From Planctomycetota bacterium (lineage in GTDB: Bacteria > Planctomycetota > JAJSAM01 > JAJVHW01), in the NCBI GenBank assembly GCA_021414065.1, contig JAIOPE010000059.1, positions 1 through 62,890 on the forward strand: a stretch of DNA of 62,890 bases. The letters are read 5' to 3'. The notes beneath the pieces were generated by a model that was not told where the DNA came from, searched no databases, and saw nothing but the letters and a program-made list of their open reading frames with translations. Below are positions 1 to 8,270 of this stretch, one piece after another. Position numbers and translations under genes: made by a program. Position 1 is the stretch's first letter. Each line of letters starts with the position of its first letter.

Positions 1-1953
1 GGCGACGTCGGCCATCTGCGCGCCGAGCTGACCCCAGCCCGCCGTCTCCTCGCGGAGCTGCGAGATCCGCCCCTGGAACCCGGCCGCGAGGTCGTCGCCG
101 GTGACCGCCTGCTGGAGCTGCCCCTGGCGCGTGATCCGCTCCCGCGCCCCGGCGGCTGCGTTCTCGACCTCCTGCGCGCGCGTGAGTTCCCCGCGGCGGC
201 GCAGTTCCTCGACCTGCTTCCGCGTCTCCTCCTGGAGCGCCGCAAGCCGCTGCTCGGTCGCGAGTGCCGCGAGACGCGCCTGGTCGGTCTCAGCCTCGCC
301 GGCGAGCGCGAGGAGCCGCTGCTGGTAGTCCGCCTGCCACGCGAGTTCCTTCTCGCGCCCCTCCCGCGTGATCGCCTGCCGGAACTCGATGTGCGCCGCG
401 TAGAGGGCGTCCCGCTTCTGCGCGGCCTGCTCCTCCGTGAGGAGTCCGCGGAGCTGCGCGTCGTTCACGGAGCGGAGTTCCGCGTCGTGCCGGACGTTCT
501 CCTCCTCCAGGCGGATGCGCGTCTGGCTCCGGTCGTCGGCGAGCGTCGCCGCCTGCGCCTGCCGCCGGATCGCGTCCACGCGGGAGAGGAACGCGCGCTG
601 CGCCTCGACGCCCTTGTCGTCGAAGTCGCGGTTGATCCCGTCCTCCTTCCGCCGGAACTCGGCGAGGAGGCGGGCGCGCTCGGGGCTCGTCGCAGGCAGC
701 GCGGCCATCTCCTTCGAGCCGAGTATGTCGCCGAACTCGGACCGCGCCGCCGCGAGGGCCTTCGCGCGGTCCGGGAGCGACGTGTTCCCGTCGAGGGCCG
801 CGCGGTCGTTCTCCTTGCGGAGCCCGTCCGCCTTCGCGGCGGCGGCCTCGATCGCGGCGATCTCGCGGCGAACGCGCTGCTCCCGCTCGAGCAGGTCGAG
901 CATCTCGCGCTCGAAGCGGATCCGCGCCTCCAGGTCGCGCCGCTCGTCCGGCGACGCCTTCGAGGCCTTCATGAGGTCCTCGATCGCGTCGTGGACCTTC
1001 CCCTTCTGACGGTCGAGCGATGCGTCGGACGCGCCGGGGTTCAGGAGCGACTGGATGTCCACGCGCTTCTCGCGGAGCGCGCGCTCGCGGGTCGTCTCCG
1101 CGGTGTCGAACTTCGCCAGGGCGTCCGCGGCGGCCTTCGCGGCGGCGGCGATCTTCTCCTGCGAGGCCGCCTCCTTCTTCGCGGTCTCCTCGGTGGACTT
1201 CCTTCGCTGGTCGATCTCGGTCTGGACCTTCTGCTGCTCGCGGAGGGTCCGGATGAACTCCTCCTGCTCGCGGACCGCGCGGCGCGCTGCCTCCTCGGCC
1301 GAGTCGATCGAGGGGAGGAACCCGCTACTCGGGAACACGGACGAGCCGAGGTTTCGCCAGAAGGCACCGACGCCCTCCGAGCCGAGGAACCCCGCCTGCC
1401 GCTCGCGCCCGACGACGTTCTTCCGGCGGCGCAGTTCGTCCTCGGCACCGGCGATGTCCACGTCCGCCCCGGTCGCGGCCTTTCCCTGGCGTAGGAGCCC
1501 GAGTTCGATCCGGAGCTTCTCCAGCCCCTCGCGCGTGGACTTGACCCGCTCCTCGGTCGCCGCGAAGACCGAGACGATCTCCTTCTTCTGGCTCGCGAGG
1601 AGCGAGAAGCCGACGCTCACCGCGGCGAGCGCGACGCCGAGCGGCGTGAATCCGCCCGCGAGGAGTCCGCCGAGCGCGTTCGTGAGGCTCGACACCGCGG
1701 GCGTCGTCTTCTCGCCGAGGAGCGCGAGCGACTGCGTGGCGATCTGCGACGCCTGCTGGACGCCGCGCAGCGACGGGCCGACGCCCTTGATCTCGGCGGT
1801 GACCGCACGGAGCGCCACGCCCGCGCCGCCCATCGAGCGGATCTCGGAGCCGGTCTCCTTGACCGCGGCGCGCGCCTTCCCGAGGTCGGACGTGATCTGC
1901 GCCGAGTCCGCGGAGAGCAGGACGCGCAGGGAGCCGACGACGGCGGCGGGCAT
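1..1953 (-). CDS. Tail tape measure protein (N-terminal 651 codons, runs off the left edge)
   Basis: This is the N-terminal part of the tail-length ruler of a long-tailed phage; the reading frame is open to base 1, so the C-terminus lies outside the window. It starts at ATG 1953, 3 nt after the stop of the tail assembly chaperone extension, which is the canonical tail order. The first ~90 residues are globular, a hydrophobic alanine/glycine/leucine stretch follows at about 94-120, and the rest is a long low-complexity, charged (E/K/R/Q/A) helical region of coiled-coil type typical of tape measures. Length, composition and position downstream of tube and chaperone genes support the call; no family-specific motif was relied on. 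Many long plus-strand frames across it are GC-driven shadows. Confidence 0.88.
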   Translation of the reverse strand, partial: MPAAVVGSLRVLLSADSAQITSDLGKARAAVKETGSEIRSMGGAGVALRAVTAEIKGVGPSLRGVQQASQIATQSLALLGEKTTPAVSSLTNALGGLLAGGFTPLGVALAAVSVGFSLLASQKKEIVSVFAATEERVKSTREGLEKLRIELGLLRQGKAATGADVDIAGAEDELRRRKNVVGRERQAGFLGSEGVGAFWRNLGSSVFPSSGFLPSIDSAEEAARRAVREQEEFIRTLREQQKVQTEIDQRRKSTEETAKKEAASQEKIAAAAKAAADALAKFDTAETTRERALREKRVDIQSLLNPGASDASLDRQKGKVHDAIEDLMKASKASPDERRDLEARIRFEREMLDLLEREQRVRREIAAIEAAAAKADGLRKENDRAALDGNTSLPDRAKALAAARSEFGDILGSKEMAALPATSPERARLLAEFRRKEDGINRDFDDKGVEAQRAFLSRVDAIRRQAQAATLADDRSQTRIRLEEENVRHDAELRSVNDAQLRGLLTEEQAAQKRDALYAAHIEFRQAITREGREKELAWQADYQQRLLALAGEAETDQARLAALATEQRLAALQEETRKQVEELRRRGELTRAQEVENAAAGARERITRQGQLQQAVTGDDLAAGFQGRISQLREETAGWGQLGAQMADVA

Positions 1954-1956
1954 CGG

Positions 1957-2255
1957 TCAGCGCTCCCTTCCGCCGAAGGCGGCGACGATCGAACGCGCCG
2001 CGGAGATCTGCTCGTCCGGGTCCTGGTCCTCGTCGGCGCACCCGTCGAGCCGCTCGAGCAGCGGCGCGAGGTCGGGGAGGCGCTCGATCCGCTCGAACGC
2101 CGCCGCGTGCCACGCCGTGAAGAGAGCGAGCTGGTAGCCGCGCCGGCGGATGGCGCCCAACGCGCGGAGCGTCACGGCCGTCTCGCGGGGCGTCTGGCGC
2201 CAGAAGACCTCGGGCGGGACGCCCGCCTCGGCCGCGCGGTCCCGCCACTCCTCTA
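1957..2255 (-). CDS. Tail assembly chaperone frameshift extension (T part of a G/GT pair)
   Basis: This minus-strand open frame continues the small tail chaperone gene in the -1 frame and ends at 1957. The encoded ~98 residues include VPPEVFWRQTPRE, the kind of short helical segment seen in GTA/HK97-type second tail chaperones. No ATG, GTG or TTG start is found near the join at 2253-2255, so independent translation is unlikely. Expression as a fusion with the upstream 119-aa protein by -1 ribosomal slippage is the expected mechanism in this gene position (lambda G-GT type). The exact slip site is not certain; the TTC-CCC run near 2307-2312 is a candidate. The tape measure gene follows directly. 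Confidence 0.7.
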
Positions 2256-2612
2256 CGCGGAGGCGGCGGGACTCGGAGGGTCCGGGCTCTTCGTCTCCGC
2301 GGGCTCGAGCTCGGGGAAGAAGTAGCGGAGCGCCACGCCCATGACGCGCTGCGCCTCCTTTCGGCCCATCTTGTCGATGAGGCGGCCGGCGTCCTTCAGC
2401 GTCACGTCCTGGTGGTGCTCCTGCAGGCCCGCCCACAGCATCGCGCGGAGCGAGCGCGCAGAGAGCCGCTCGCGGGCGATGTCGAAGAGGGCGTCCGAGA
2501 GCGGCTTCCCGGCGGCCTCCTCGTACTCGGCCGCGGCGTTCCATGAGTAGCGGACGCGGTAGGCCGTGCCGTCCACCTCGAAGCTCGCCTCGCCGCGGTG
2601 CGGGTTTCCCAT
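2253..2612 (-). CDS. Tail assembly chaperone (G-like)
   Basis: A 119-aa protein between the tail tube gene and the tape measure gene, the position of tail assembly chaperones. It begins with a short beta-rich part (FEVDGTAYRVRYSWNAAAEYEE), as in GTA gp11-like chaperones, followed by helices and a proline-rich tail. The ATG at 2612 has a GGAG-type site upstream. Its 3' end overlaps an open -1 frame that encodes a further ~98 residues without its own start, so this protein is probably made alone and, at lower frequency, as a longer fused product that coats the tape measure during tail assembly. Confidence 0.75.
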   Translation of the reverse strand: MGNPHRGEASFEVDGTAYRVRYSWNAAAEYEEAAGKPLSDALFDIARERLSARSLRAMLWAGLQEHHQDVTLKDAGRLIDKMGRKEAQRVMGVALRYFFPELEPAETKSPDPPSPAASA

Positions 2613-2639
2613 GGTGCTTGTCTCCTTGCGCGCATGGCG

Positions 2640-3089
2640 CTACGCGAAGTTGGTGGCGACGGTCTTCCCCGTGACCTTCAGCTTCGCCGCGACGGAGATC
2701 AGCTCCTTCGCGGCGGACGACGGCTCCCATCCCGTGAGGAAGCCCGGGAAGGTCAGCGTCGGCGTGTTCGCGAACTGCGGCCACTCGACCCGCCAGTTGC
2801 GGACGGTGCCGTCCTGAAAGTCCTTCAGCAGCCCAGCCGTAGCGCCCTGGGAGACGTGCTCCGGCCGGAAGTTGAGGACGAGCGAGACCTCGCCGCCGTT
2901 CGCGAGTCCCGGGATGAACTCGGCGTGGTCGTCCGGGGACTCGGTGTGGGTCGCCTCGACGGCGTCGCGCGAGAGCGACGGGCCGCCGATCGACTTCACC
3001 TCGGCGACGGCGACGTACGTGCCGCTGCCGACCGGGTCCTCCCGCAGGAACCGCGTCCTCGTGCCGAGCTTCGCGCCAGTGGCCGCCAT
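2640..3089 (-). CDS. Major tail tube protein
   Basis: A 149-aa protein that would polymerise into the tail tube. The sequence has the features of gpV-like tube proteins: a short N-terminal start (FLREDPVGSGTYVAVAEV), the segment GGPSLSRDAVEATH with the typical 'S-R-D-x-V-E-x-T' pattern, and a beta-rich body ending KVTGKTVATNFA. Gene order (tube, chaperones, tape measure) agrees. It starts at ATG 3089 with a GGAGG-type site upstream and lies 15 nt after the previous gene, so it is in one operon with it. Confidence 0.85.
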   Translation of the reverse strand: MAATGAKLGTRTRFLREDPVGSGTYVAVAEVKSIGGPSLSRDAVEATHTESPDDHAEFIPGLANGGEVSLVLNFRPEHVSQGATAGLLKDFQDGTVRNWRVEWPQFANTPTLTFPGFLTGWEPSSAAKELISVAAKLKVTGKTVATNFA

Positions 3090-3104
3090 GGTGCTCCTCC
3101 TCCG

Positions 3105-3446
3105 CTACAGCGCGAACGCGCCGACAGTCAGGTCCGCCTCGGTGTCGTAGGTGACGACGACGCGGCCGTTCGCGTCGTTGAAGGAGGCAGGGTCGAAGGG
3201 CCCGATCCAGCGCTCGGCGAGCCCCGGGACCGCGACCGCGACGTCCGCCTTCGCGGCGCCCTGCGGGATCGCGCCCGCGGGGAGCTGCGAAACGGCGGTG
3301 ACCGTCCGCGCGACCGTCGCGTGGGCGTTCTTCACGCGCAGGAAGGCGCGGCCCGTGTTCGGGAACGCGTCGCCCGCGGCCGCCGCCGCTGCGAGGGCGG
3401 GGTTCAGGCCGGCGCGGGAGATCTGCTGGACTGCGAGCGTTGCCAT
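3105..3446 (-). CDS. Small phage structural protein upstream of the tail tube
   Basis: A 113-aa protein with an alanine-rich N-terminus (LAVQQISRAGLNPALAAAA) and the stretch GDAFPNTGRAFLRVKN, a pattern (G-D-x-F-x-N-x-G-R-x-F-L) I have seen in small head/neck or tail structural proteins of actinobacterial and planctomycete phages. Its exact place in the virion is not known to me. The ATG at 3446 is preceded by GGAGG. The gene is first in the tube-chaperone-tape measure operon and has one of the seven conserved promoter-like elements 18 nt upstream, directly next to the plus-strand S1-gene insertion. Confidence 0.7.
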   Translation of the reverse strand: MATLAVQQISRAGLNPALAAAAAAGDAFPNTGRAFLRVKNAHATVARTVTAVSQLPAGAIPQGAAKADVAVAVPGLAERWIGPFDPASFNDANGRVVVTYDTEADLTVGAFAL

Positions 3447-3464
3447 CGGAGCGCCTCCGACACC

Positions 3465-3493
3465 GAGGATCACGGCGTGTCAGAGTTGGGCAA
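3465..3493 (-). promoter_or_regulatory. Conserved late-promoter-like element (copy before the 3446 gene)
   Basis: On the minus strand: TTGCCC at 3493-3488, a 17-nt spacer beginning AACTCTGAC, and ATCCTC at 3470-3465, 18 nt before the ATG at 3446. It is one of seven copies with identical spacing and a shared spacer block. Seen in sequence; promoter function is inferred. Confidence 0.65.
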
Positions 3494-3572
3494 CCCGGAG
3501 AGAGGTACTTGAGAGCACGTGGCACCGCGGTGTAGGCTCTTCAGTGTGCCCTCGCTTGGGGCACGAGCTCAC

Positions 3573-3593
3573 CGGCGTCGCCCCCCGACGCCG
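3573..3593. other. Small hairpin in the 255-nt gap before the S1-gene pair
   Basis: CGGCGTCG and CGACGCCG form a perfect 8-bp stem around a 5-nt C loop. A second short stem (GTGCCC/GGGCAC) lies just upstream near 3547-3563. No T-run follows, so a terminator role is not shown. The gap otherwise holds the promoter-like element of the minus-strand operon and, presumably, the promoter of the plus-strand gene at 3702. Confidence 0.4.
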
Positions 3594-3701
3594 ACCCGAG
3601 CCGAAGGGGATTAGGTTCCTCGAGCGCTGGTCGTCCTCGCTCTTGGCTGCGTCGGCTCGTGACTGGGGGGACGCGGGTCGGCGTCTGCAAGGAGCGGGAC
3701 C

Positions 3702-4313
3702 ATGACCGAGAAGAAGAAGCTCAAGCGCGCCATCCGCGCGCGTGCTGAGGCCGAGGGCGTCAGCTATCAGGAGATGCGCCGCCGAATGGGCGTCAGCGCG
3801 TCCGCACCCGACGAGCGCCGTGTCGCGATCGCGCAGGCTGCGGCGAACTGCCTGCGCCGCGCTCAGGAGCCACCTGCCGACGTCGACCGTGTGGCCGCGC
3901 GGATCGCAGAGCGGGTCTGCGCTGCCTGCGCGCCGTGGATCTCCGGACCCGCGACGACGATGGACCAGTTGTTCGAGCGCGCGAGTTCGCTGGCCGCTGC
4001 GGTCTGCGACGTACTGCAGCCCCAGCTCACGCCGGAGCAGATCCAGTCCATTCGCGCCCCGATCCTCCGCGACGGCGTGGTCATCGTGCCCGCGCGAGGA
4101 CCCGTGCCGCCGCCGACCGAGGAGCAGTTGCGGCGGGAGATCTCCGACGACGAGTTCGCTGAGGTCGCCGTTGCCATCCTCGTCGCGAGTGGCCCGCTCG
4201 TGATGGAGAAGCCCTACTGCGGCTACGAGCAGCTGTTCGGCGGAGCCGTCCACAACCACATCTGGCCGCCGGACGACGCGGACTTCGAGTACCTCAGCGA
4301 CAGCGACGACTAG
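3702..4313 (+). CDS. Unrecognised 203-aa protein, first gene of an inserted pair
   Basis: I do not recognise the family of the full protein. The N-terminus (LKRAIRARAEAEGVSYQEMR) resembles the short basic 'IRARM..TG..Y..ARR' start found on many small regulatory or antitoxin-like proteins of high-GC bacteria. The middle is helical with two cysteines close together (CAAC), and the C-terminus is acidic (DFEYLSDSDD). It has a good site (AAGGAG) before ATG 3702. It is on the opposite strand to the surrounding tail genes and is followed 22 nt later by a 689-aa S1-domain protein, so the two were probably acquired together and are co-transcribed. Confidence 0.7.
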   Translation: MTEKKKLKRAIRARAEAEGVSYQEMRRRMGVSASAPDERRVAIAQAAANCLRRAQEPPADVDRVAARIAERVCAACAPWISGPATTMDQLFERASSLAAAVCDVLQPQLTPEQIQSIRAPILRDGVVIVPARGPVPPPTEEQLRREISDDEFAEVAVAILVASGPLVMEKPYCGYEQLFGGAVHNHIWPPDDADFEYLSDSDD

Positions 4314-4335
4314 GCAGCACACGAGAACCGAAGCG

Positions 4336-6405
4336 ATGAACACGAACACACAGCCCGCCGGCCCAGACCCCCACGAGCGCGTTCCCGCGGAGACCCGCGG
4401 CGACGCCGCGCCACAGACGTGTGCGACTCCGACTCCCGACGCGACCGCAGGGGCCGCCGCGAACCCGGAGTGCCCGCTGTCGCGCGGGACCCCGTCTGCA
4501 CGCGTCCTCACGTCGCCGCAGGTCGGCGACTTCGCCGCCCACGAACTCCTCTCCATGGATCGAACGCTCCCCGTTGTGGCGCTCACGACGTGGCCGGGGG
4601 ACCGCGGGTTCCCGATCGATCCAGACGCCCTCGCGCGCACGCTCGGAGCGCGGGCGCTTGTTGTCGCTCTCCGGACAGGCGAGGACACGTGGGCGCTGAG
4701 CACCGCGCTCCCAAAGCGGCTCGACGTCTACGGCGGGGCATCACGCATCTGGTGGCCCGGCCTCACCGCCGCGTCGGACCCCTACGAGCATCCGCTCCTG
4801 TTCGCCTACAATGAAGCAGACGCGAGCGTGGTCTGCAGACGGGTCATCGCCGCCATCTGCGAGGGCGACGCGCGCGCCGGCCGCTTCGGACGGTGGGAAC
4901 CGGACGGCGACGAAACACCGTCTCCGAGACCAAGCGGAGAAGGACTATCGAATCCGCCGCGCCAGATCTCCACGAAGTCGGGGAAGCCGGTCCTCATGGC
5001 GCGCGTCACGCGAGTCGAGGGGACCCGCATCCTGGTGCGCGTCGCGGACGCCGAGGGCCTCATCGGGTACACCGACGAGAAGCTCGACGTACTCGCCGCG
5101 CGCCTCCGTGTGGGCGACGAACTCCCCGTCTTCGCAACCAGCCCGTGGCCGGACGGGACTCCGCGGTTCTCGACGCAGGGTCTCCTCGGCGCGCCTTCCG
5201 CATCGCAGCCCGTGCGCCCAGCACGGCCGGAACCGCCGAGACCGGAGCCGGTCCGCTACGCCGTGGTCGCACGGATCCAGGGCGCGACGATCGAGGTGTC
5301 GGTCGATGGGGTGCCGGGGCTCGTCACCGACTCCGACGTGTCGCTCGAGCGCCTCGCGGCGGATCTCGAACCCGGTCATCACCTGCGCGTCCGTCGGATC
5401 GGATCGGGGGCGGACGGACGAGCGGCGTACACCGTTCGAGGGCTCCGCGTCGACCCCTGGCGCCGACTCCCGGAGGTTTACCGCGAGGGCGACATCGTTC
5501 GGGGCGCGATCTGCCGAATCGAGACCTCCTACGTGCTCGTCGAGGTGCTCCCGGGGGCGGCTCTGATCGTCCCGAGGGCCGAGATCGACTGGACGGACCG
5601 CCGACACCCAAGCCAGATCTTCAAGCTCGGAGATCGCGTCAACGTGAAGATCCTCACCCTGGAGCCGGAACGCCGGAAGGCCAGCGGCTCCATCAAGCAG
5701 GGCTACACGGGAACGCCGAAGCCACCCGTCGCCCCGGGACCAGGGCAGGCCGCGTTCCTCGCCGACGATCCCCCGCCCGAACCCGCGCCCGCGAACGGGG
5801 CCGATGTCAGGCGGGCCGAGCAGTTGGCCGCCGAGCTCGACTCCGCGCTGACGGACCGTGAGGAGCTGATGCGGCAACTGCGCTCGGCGAAGGAGCAGAT
5901 CGCCGAGCTGCGCCGCGAGAACCGCAGCGCGGAGGACCGGCTCGCCGCCATCACGGCACGCGCGGTCGGGCAGATCGACCCGTCGTCCAGCGAGACGGCG
6001 TTCCTCTCTGCGGTGCGGGTCGAGTACGCCCGCCGGTTCGACGAGGGAGATCGAGAGCGATACCCGCTGGCGCGCATGCGGGTCGGGCGGGCGTTCCTGG
6101 AGTCGCTCCGAGACCTCGACGGCATCTCGGTTGAGAAGGTCGTGGAGGTGTGCGCGCAGGTCGCGGCGCAACGAGCGCATCTGGTGCCCGGACGCGAGGT
6201 TCACCAACTGCGATCCGGGGAGGCCGGTGCCCCCACGCGCGTTCGGAAGCGTGACGCGGCGAAGGCGTGGCGATGCTCGCTGCAGGACAACACGGCATCG
6301 GCCCGGCGGCTCCACTGGTGGGACGTTCCGGGCAGCGACGGGCGCGGACGAACGATCGAGTTCGCGAGCGTCGGCGTTCACGACGACATGGACATCCCCG
6401 AGTAG
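4336..6405 (+). CDS. S1 RNA-binding-domain protein with coiled coil, cargo gene
   Basis: A 689-aa multidomain protein. Residues ~75-160 form an alpha/beta-looking domain (LTTWPGDRGFPIDPDALART, then ALSTALPKRLDVYGGASRIW) that I cannot name. Two or three OB/S1-like segments follow (about 215-285, 300-375 and 383-455), the last being the clearest S1 domain (EGDIVRGAICRIETSYVLVE ... FKLGDRVNVKILTLE). A coiled coil (~490-540: LRSAKEQIAELRRENRSAED) and a basic C-terminal domain complete it. S1 domains bind single-stranded RNA, so an RNA-directed role is likely, but the activity is unknown. With the 203-aa gene before it, it forms a plus-strand island inside the minus-strand tail module, closed by a strong stem-loop at 6433-6458. 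Confidence 0.75.
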   Translation: MNTNTQPAGPDPHERVPAETRGDAAPQTCATPTPDATAGAAANPECPLSRGTPSARVLTSPQVGDFAAHELLSMDRTLPVVALTTWPGDRGFPIDPDALARTLGARALVVALRTGEDTWALSTALPKRLDVYGGASRIWWPGLTAASDPYEHPLLFAYNEADASVVCRRVIAAICEGDARAGRFGRWEPDGDETPSPRPSGEGLSNPPRQISTKSGKPVLMARVTRVEGTRILVRVADAEGLIGYTDEKLDVLAARLRVGDELPVFATSPWPDGTPRFSTQGLLGAPSASQPVRPARPEPPRPEPVRYAVVARIQGATIEVSVDGVPGLVTDSDVSLERLAADLEPGHHLRVRRIGSGADGRAAYTVRGLRVDPWRRLPEVYREGDIVRGAICRIETSYVLVEVLPGAALIVPRAEIDWTDRRHPSQIFKLGDRVNVKILTLEPERRKASGSIKQGYTGTPKPPVAPGPGQAAFLADDPPPEPAPANGADVRRAEQLAAELDSALTDREELMRQLRSAKEQIAELRRENRSAEDRLAAITARAVGQIDPSSSETAFLSAVRVEYARRFDEGDRERYPLARMRVGRAFLESLRDLDGISVEKVVEVCAQVAAQRAHLVPGREVHQLRSGEAGAPTRVRKRDAAKAWRCSLQDNTASARRLHWWDVPGSDGRGRTIEFASVGVHDDMDIPE

Positions 6406-6432
6406 ACGGCGTTCGCTCGCCCCAAACGGCGA

Positions 6433-6458
6433 CCCGGCGGCGCTCGTGCGCCGCCGGG
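6433..6458. terminator. Stem-loop between convergent genes
   Basis: CCCGGCGGCGC and GCGCCGCCGGG form a perfect 11-bp stem with a TCGT loop. It lies between the stop of the S1 gene (6405, plus) and the stop of the minus-strand gene (6481), so it could act on either transcript. There is no T-run, so it is an atypical terminator at best. Confidence 0.55.
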
Positions 6459-6480
6459 CGGGAACGTCAGATCGGTCGGG

Positions 6481-6897
6481 TCAGACGCTCGGCGCGTCGG
6501 GTCCCGGGTCGACCGCGGGAGCGGACTCCGTCGGCGCGGAGGACTTCCCCTTCGACTTCGGCGTCTTCGGCTTCGGCGCGTCGGCCGGGCCGCCCGTCAG
6601 CCGCATCCAGAGGAACCCGTTGATCGACGCCTGCCCGGTGATCTCGGACGCGAGCTTCGACAGCGAGCGGAACTCCCGCCCGTCGTACCGGAACCCGTCG
6701 TCGAGCACCGTCACCCGGTAGTCCTTCCCCTTGTAGGGTCGGACGAGCGTCGTCCCCGCCGCGGGGAGCCGCGGGTCGCGCGGCTTCGCATCGGGGGCCG
6801 CGGGGGCGTCCTTCACCACCGCGAGCTTCGGGGCCTTGCGGGGCGCGCCCTTCGAGGGCTTCCCCGCGGTCTTCGTCTGCTTCTTCGCGTGCTTCAT
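6481..6897 (-). CDS. DUF2924-like small protein in the tail operon
   Basis: A 138-aa protein with a lysine/alanine/proline-rich N-terminal half and a conserved core: GTTLVRPYKGKDYRVTVLD, then DGFRYDGREFRSLSKLASE, then ITGQ. This matches the DUF2924 pattern (L-V-R-x-Y-K-G, G-F-x-Y-x-G, S-L-S-x-I-A-x-x-I-T-G). DUF2924 proteins are often encoded near recombinases or in mobile elements; their activity is unknown to me. The start at ATG 6897 has a strong AAGGAGG site. It follows the tail completion gene after 139 nt in the same direction, so it is probably transcribed with the late genes. Confidence 0.7.
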   Translation of the reverse strand: MKHAKKQTKTAGKPSKGAPRKAPKLAVVKDAPAAPDAKPRDPRLPAAGTTLVRPYKGKDYRVTVLDDGFRYDGREFRSLSKLASEITGQASINGFLWMRLTGGPADAPKPKTPKSKGKSSAPTESAPAVDPGPDAPSV

Positions 6898-7036
6898 CTG
6901 AGCACCTCCTTGGTCCGGACCTTCGCTCCGGCTGCGCCACGCCTCAAGTCGTCGCCGCCGTGGAATCGAGTCGGAACCTGACCTCCGCGGGAGCGGGCGG
7001 AACGACCTTGCCTTCGCCCGGACGACGCGGACCGCG

Positions 7037-7435
7037 TCACGCCGCGTCCCCCGCGAGCCACACGTCGAAGTCCTGGCTCGTCCGGTAGAGGTCACTCTCC
7101 GCGTCGAAGTCCCACCGTTCCGCGACGAGGAAGCAGGCCTGAACGTCGAGGCCCGCCGCGGCACCCGCGTGACCGGAGAGTGCCGCGCGGACGGCGTGCC
7201 CGAGGGCGGTCGCTTCTGCCCGCGTCTTCCCCCACGAGTCGATCTGCACGCGGCGGGACGCCACGTCGGTCGGACCGTCGAGCGCGATGTCGTCCTCGCC
7301 CGAGACCTCGGTGAAGACGATGGCCGGGACCGCGCCCGCCTGCGGGAGGACCTCGGTGTAGACCCGGTCCGCGGCGAGAGCCGCGACGCTGGCGTCGCCC
7401 GTGAGCACTATGCGGAGGTACTTCCCGAGCGTCAT
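7037..7435 (-). CDS. Tail completion/terminator protein (DUF3168-like)
   Basis: A 132-aa protein matching the DUF3168/gp17-like tail completion family: an N-terminal helix (LGKYLRIVLTGDASVAALAA), the short 'DRVYTEVLPQAGAVPAIVF' strand pair, a 'RRVQIDSWGKTRAEATAL' strand-helix, and a C-terminal 'YRTSQDFDVWL' strand. These proteins cap the tail tube and join it to the head. The ATG at 7435 overlaps the stop of the previous gene by 4 nt (ATGA), the usual coupling in connector operons. Confidence 0.82.
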   Translation of the reverse strand: MTLGKYLRIVLTGDASVAALAADRVYTEVLPQAGAVPAIVFTEVSGEDDIALDGPTDVASRRVQIDSWGKTRAEATALGHAVRAALSGHAGAAAGLDVQACFLVAERWDFDAESDLYRTSQDFDVWLAGDAA

Positions 7436-7938
7436 GAGCGGAGCGCCTCTGCCGCCTTCCGGGAGATCGTCCCGGACTCGGCCTGCCGCGCGAGCCGCCG
7501 CGCCGTCGCGGCGATCGACTTCCAGAGCTCCTCGCCGGCGAGTTGGACCGCCGCTTCCTTGTTCACCTCGAAGGCGGGCGTCAGGAAGCGGACCGGCGAC
7601 TGCCGGGCGGAGCCGAACTCGACGAACTTCATGTACCAGTGGCGGCGGTCGGGTCCGACCGTGATGGACGCCTCGGTCGCGACCGACGACTTCACGGCAC
7701 GCGCGGCGATCGAGTCGGCGCCCGGGCCCATCGTGAGGGACTCGCCCGACTTCCGCTGCTTCATCGAGCCGCGCCGGCGGGGGTCGGTACCGCGACGGGC
7801 CCGCGCGCGGGCGTCGCGCACGATCGGCTGCGCCGCCCTGCGGAGCGCCGCCAGGACAACGTTCCGGCGAAGGGACGCCGGGATCTCCGCGAGCGCCGCT
7901 TCGAGTTCCTTCAGGCCGACGACGGCGACGTCCGCCAC
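7432..7938 (-). CDS. HK97 gp10-like head-tail connector protein
   Basis: A 168-aa protein of the HK97 gp10 type: an N-terminal 'VVGLKELEAALAEIPASLRR' helix, a basic stretch, the core 'VGPDRRHWYMKFVEFGS' and 'FLTPAFEVNKEAA', which is the family hallmark (W-Y-x-x-F-x-E-F-G-T ... P-F-x-x-P-A). It takes part in head-tail joining. The start is a GTG at 7938, 2 nt after the upstream stop. It overlaps the next gene by 4 nt. Confidence 0.85.
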   Translation of the reverse strand: MADVAVVGLKELEAALAEIPASLRRNVVLAALRRAAQPIVRDARARARRGTDPRRRGSMKQRKSGESLTMGPGADSIAARAVKSSVATEASITVGPDRRHWYMKFVEFGSARQSPVRFLTPAFEVNKEAAVQLAGEELWKSIAATARRLARQAESGTISRKAAEALRS

Positions 7939-7940
7939 GG

Positions 7941-8270
7941 CTACCGCGCTTCCGTTCGCGCGCGCCCGACGACGAGCAGCGCCTCGCGGCGGCCGTCCTC
8001 GGCGACCGAGACGACGTCGTACTCGCGGCTGTCGTGGACGACCCGGTGGAGCGGCGTCACGTCGGCGCGCCAGCGGATCGTGAAGCGGACCTCGCCCGAC
8101 GCGACCCACTGCTGCTGCCCGAAGCCCTCCCGGCCGCCGAGCGGCTCCACGCGGGCCCACACTTCCGCGAGCGGGAGCCACCGGACGACGCTCTGGCCTG
8201 AGTCGTCCGTCTCCTCGTGGCGCCGCTCGAGGCGGACACGGCGATCGAGCAGGCCCGCGCGAACCGTCAC
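7941..8270 (-). CDS. Head closure/head-tail adaptor protein
   Basis: A 109-aa protein resembling the SPP1 gp16/HK97 head closure family: 'GLLDRRVRLERRHEETDDSG' at the N-terminus, 'LAEVWARVEPLGGREGF' in the middle and 'HDSREYDVVSVAEDGRREAL' near the end, following the family pattern 'L-x-x-R-V-x-L-x-R ... W-A-x-V-x-P-L-x-G-x-E ... I-D-G-R-x-Y-x-I'. It starts at GTG 8270, overlapping the upstream stop as GTGA. It closes the portal pore after DNA packaging. Confidence 0.83.
   Translation of the reverse strand: MTVRAGLLDRRVRLERRHEETDDSGQSVVRWLPLAEVWARVEPLGGREGFGQQQWVASGEVRFTIRWRADVTPLHRVVHDSREYDVVSVAEDGRREALLVVGRARTEAR

Noticed and set aside
391..1494. Long plus-strand frame (367 codons) opposite the tape measure gene
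   Set aside because: It is arginine/leucine-rich GC shadow coding with no motif; the minus-strand frame has the tape measure composition and gene order.
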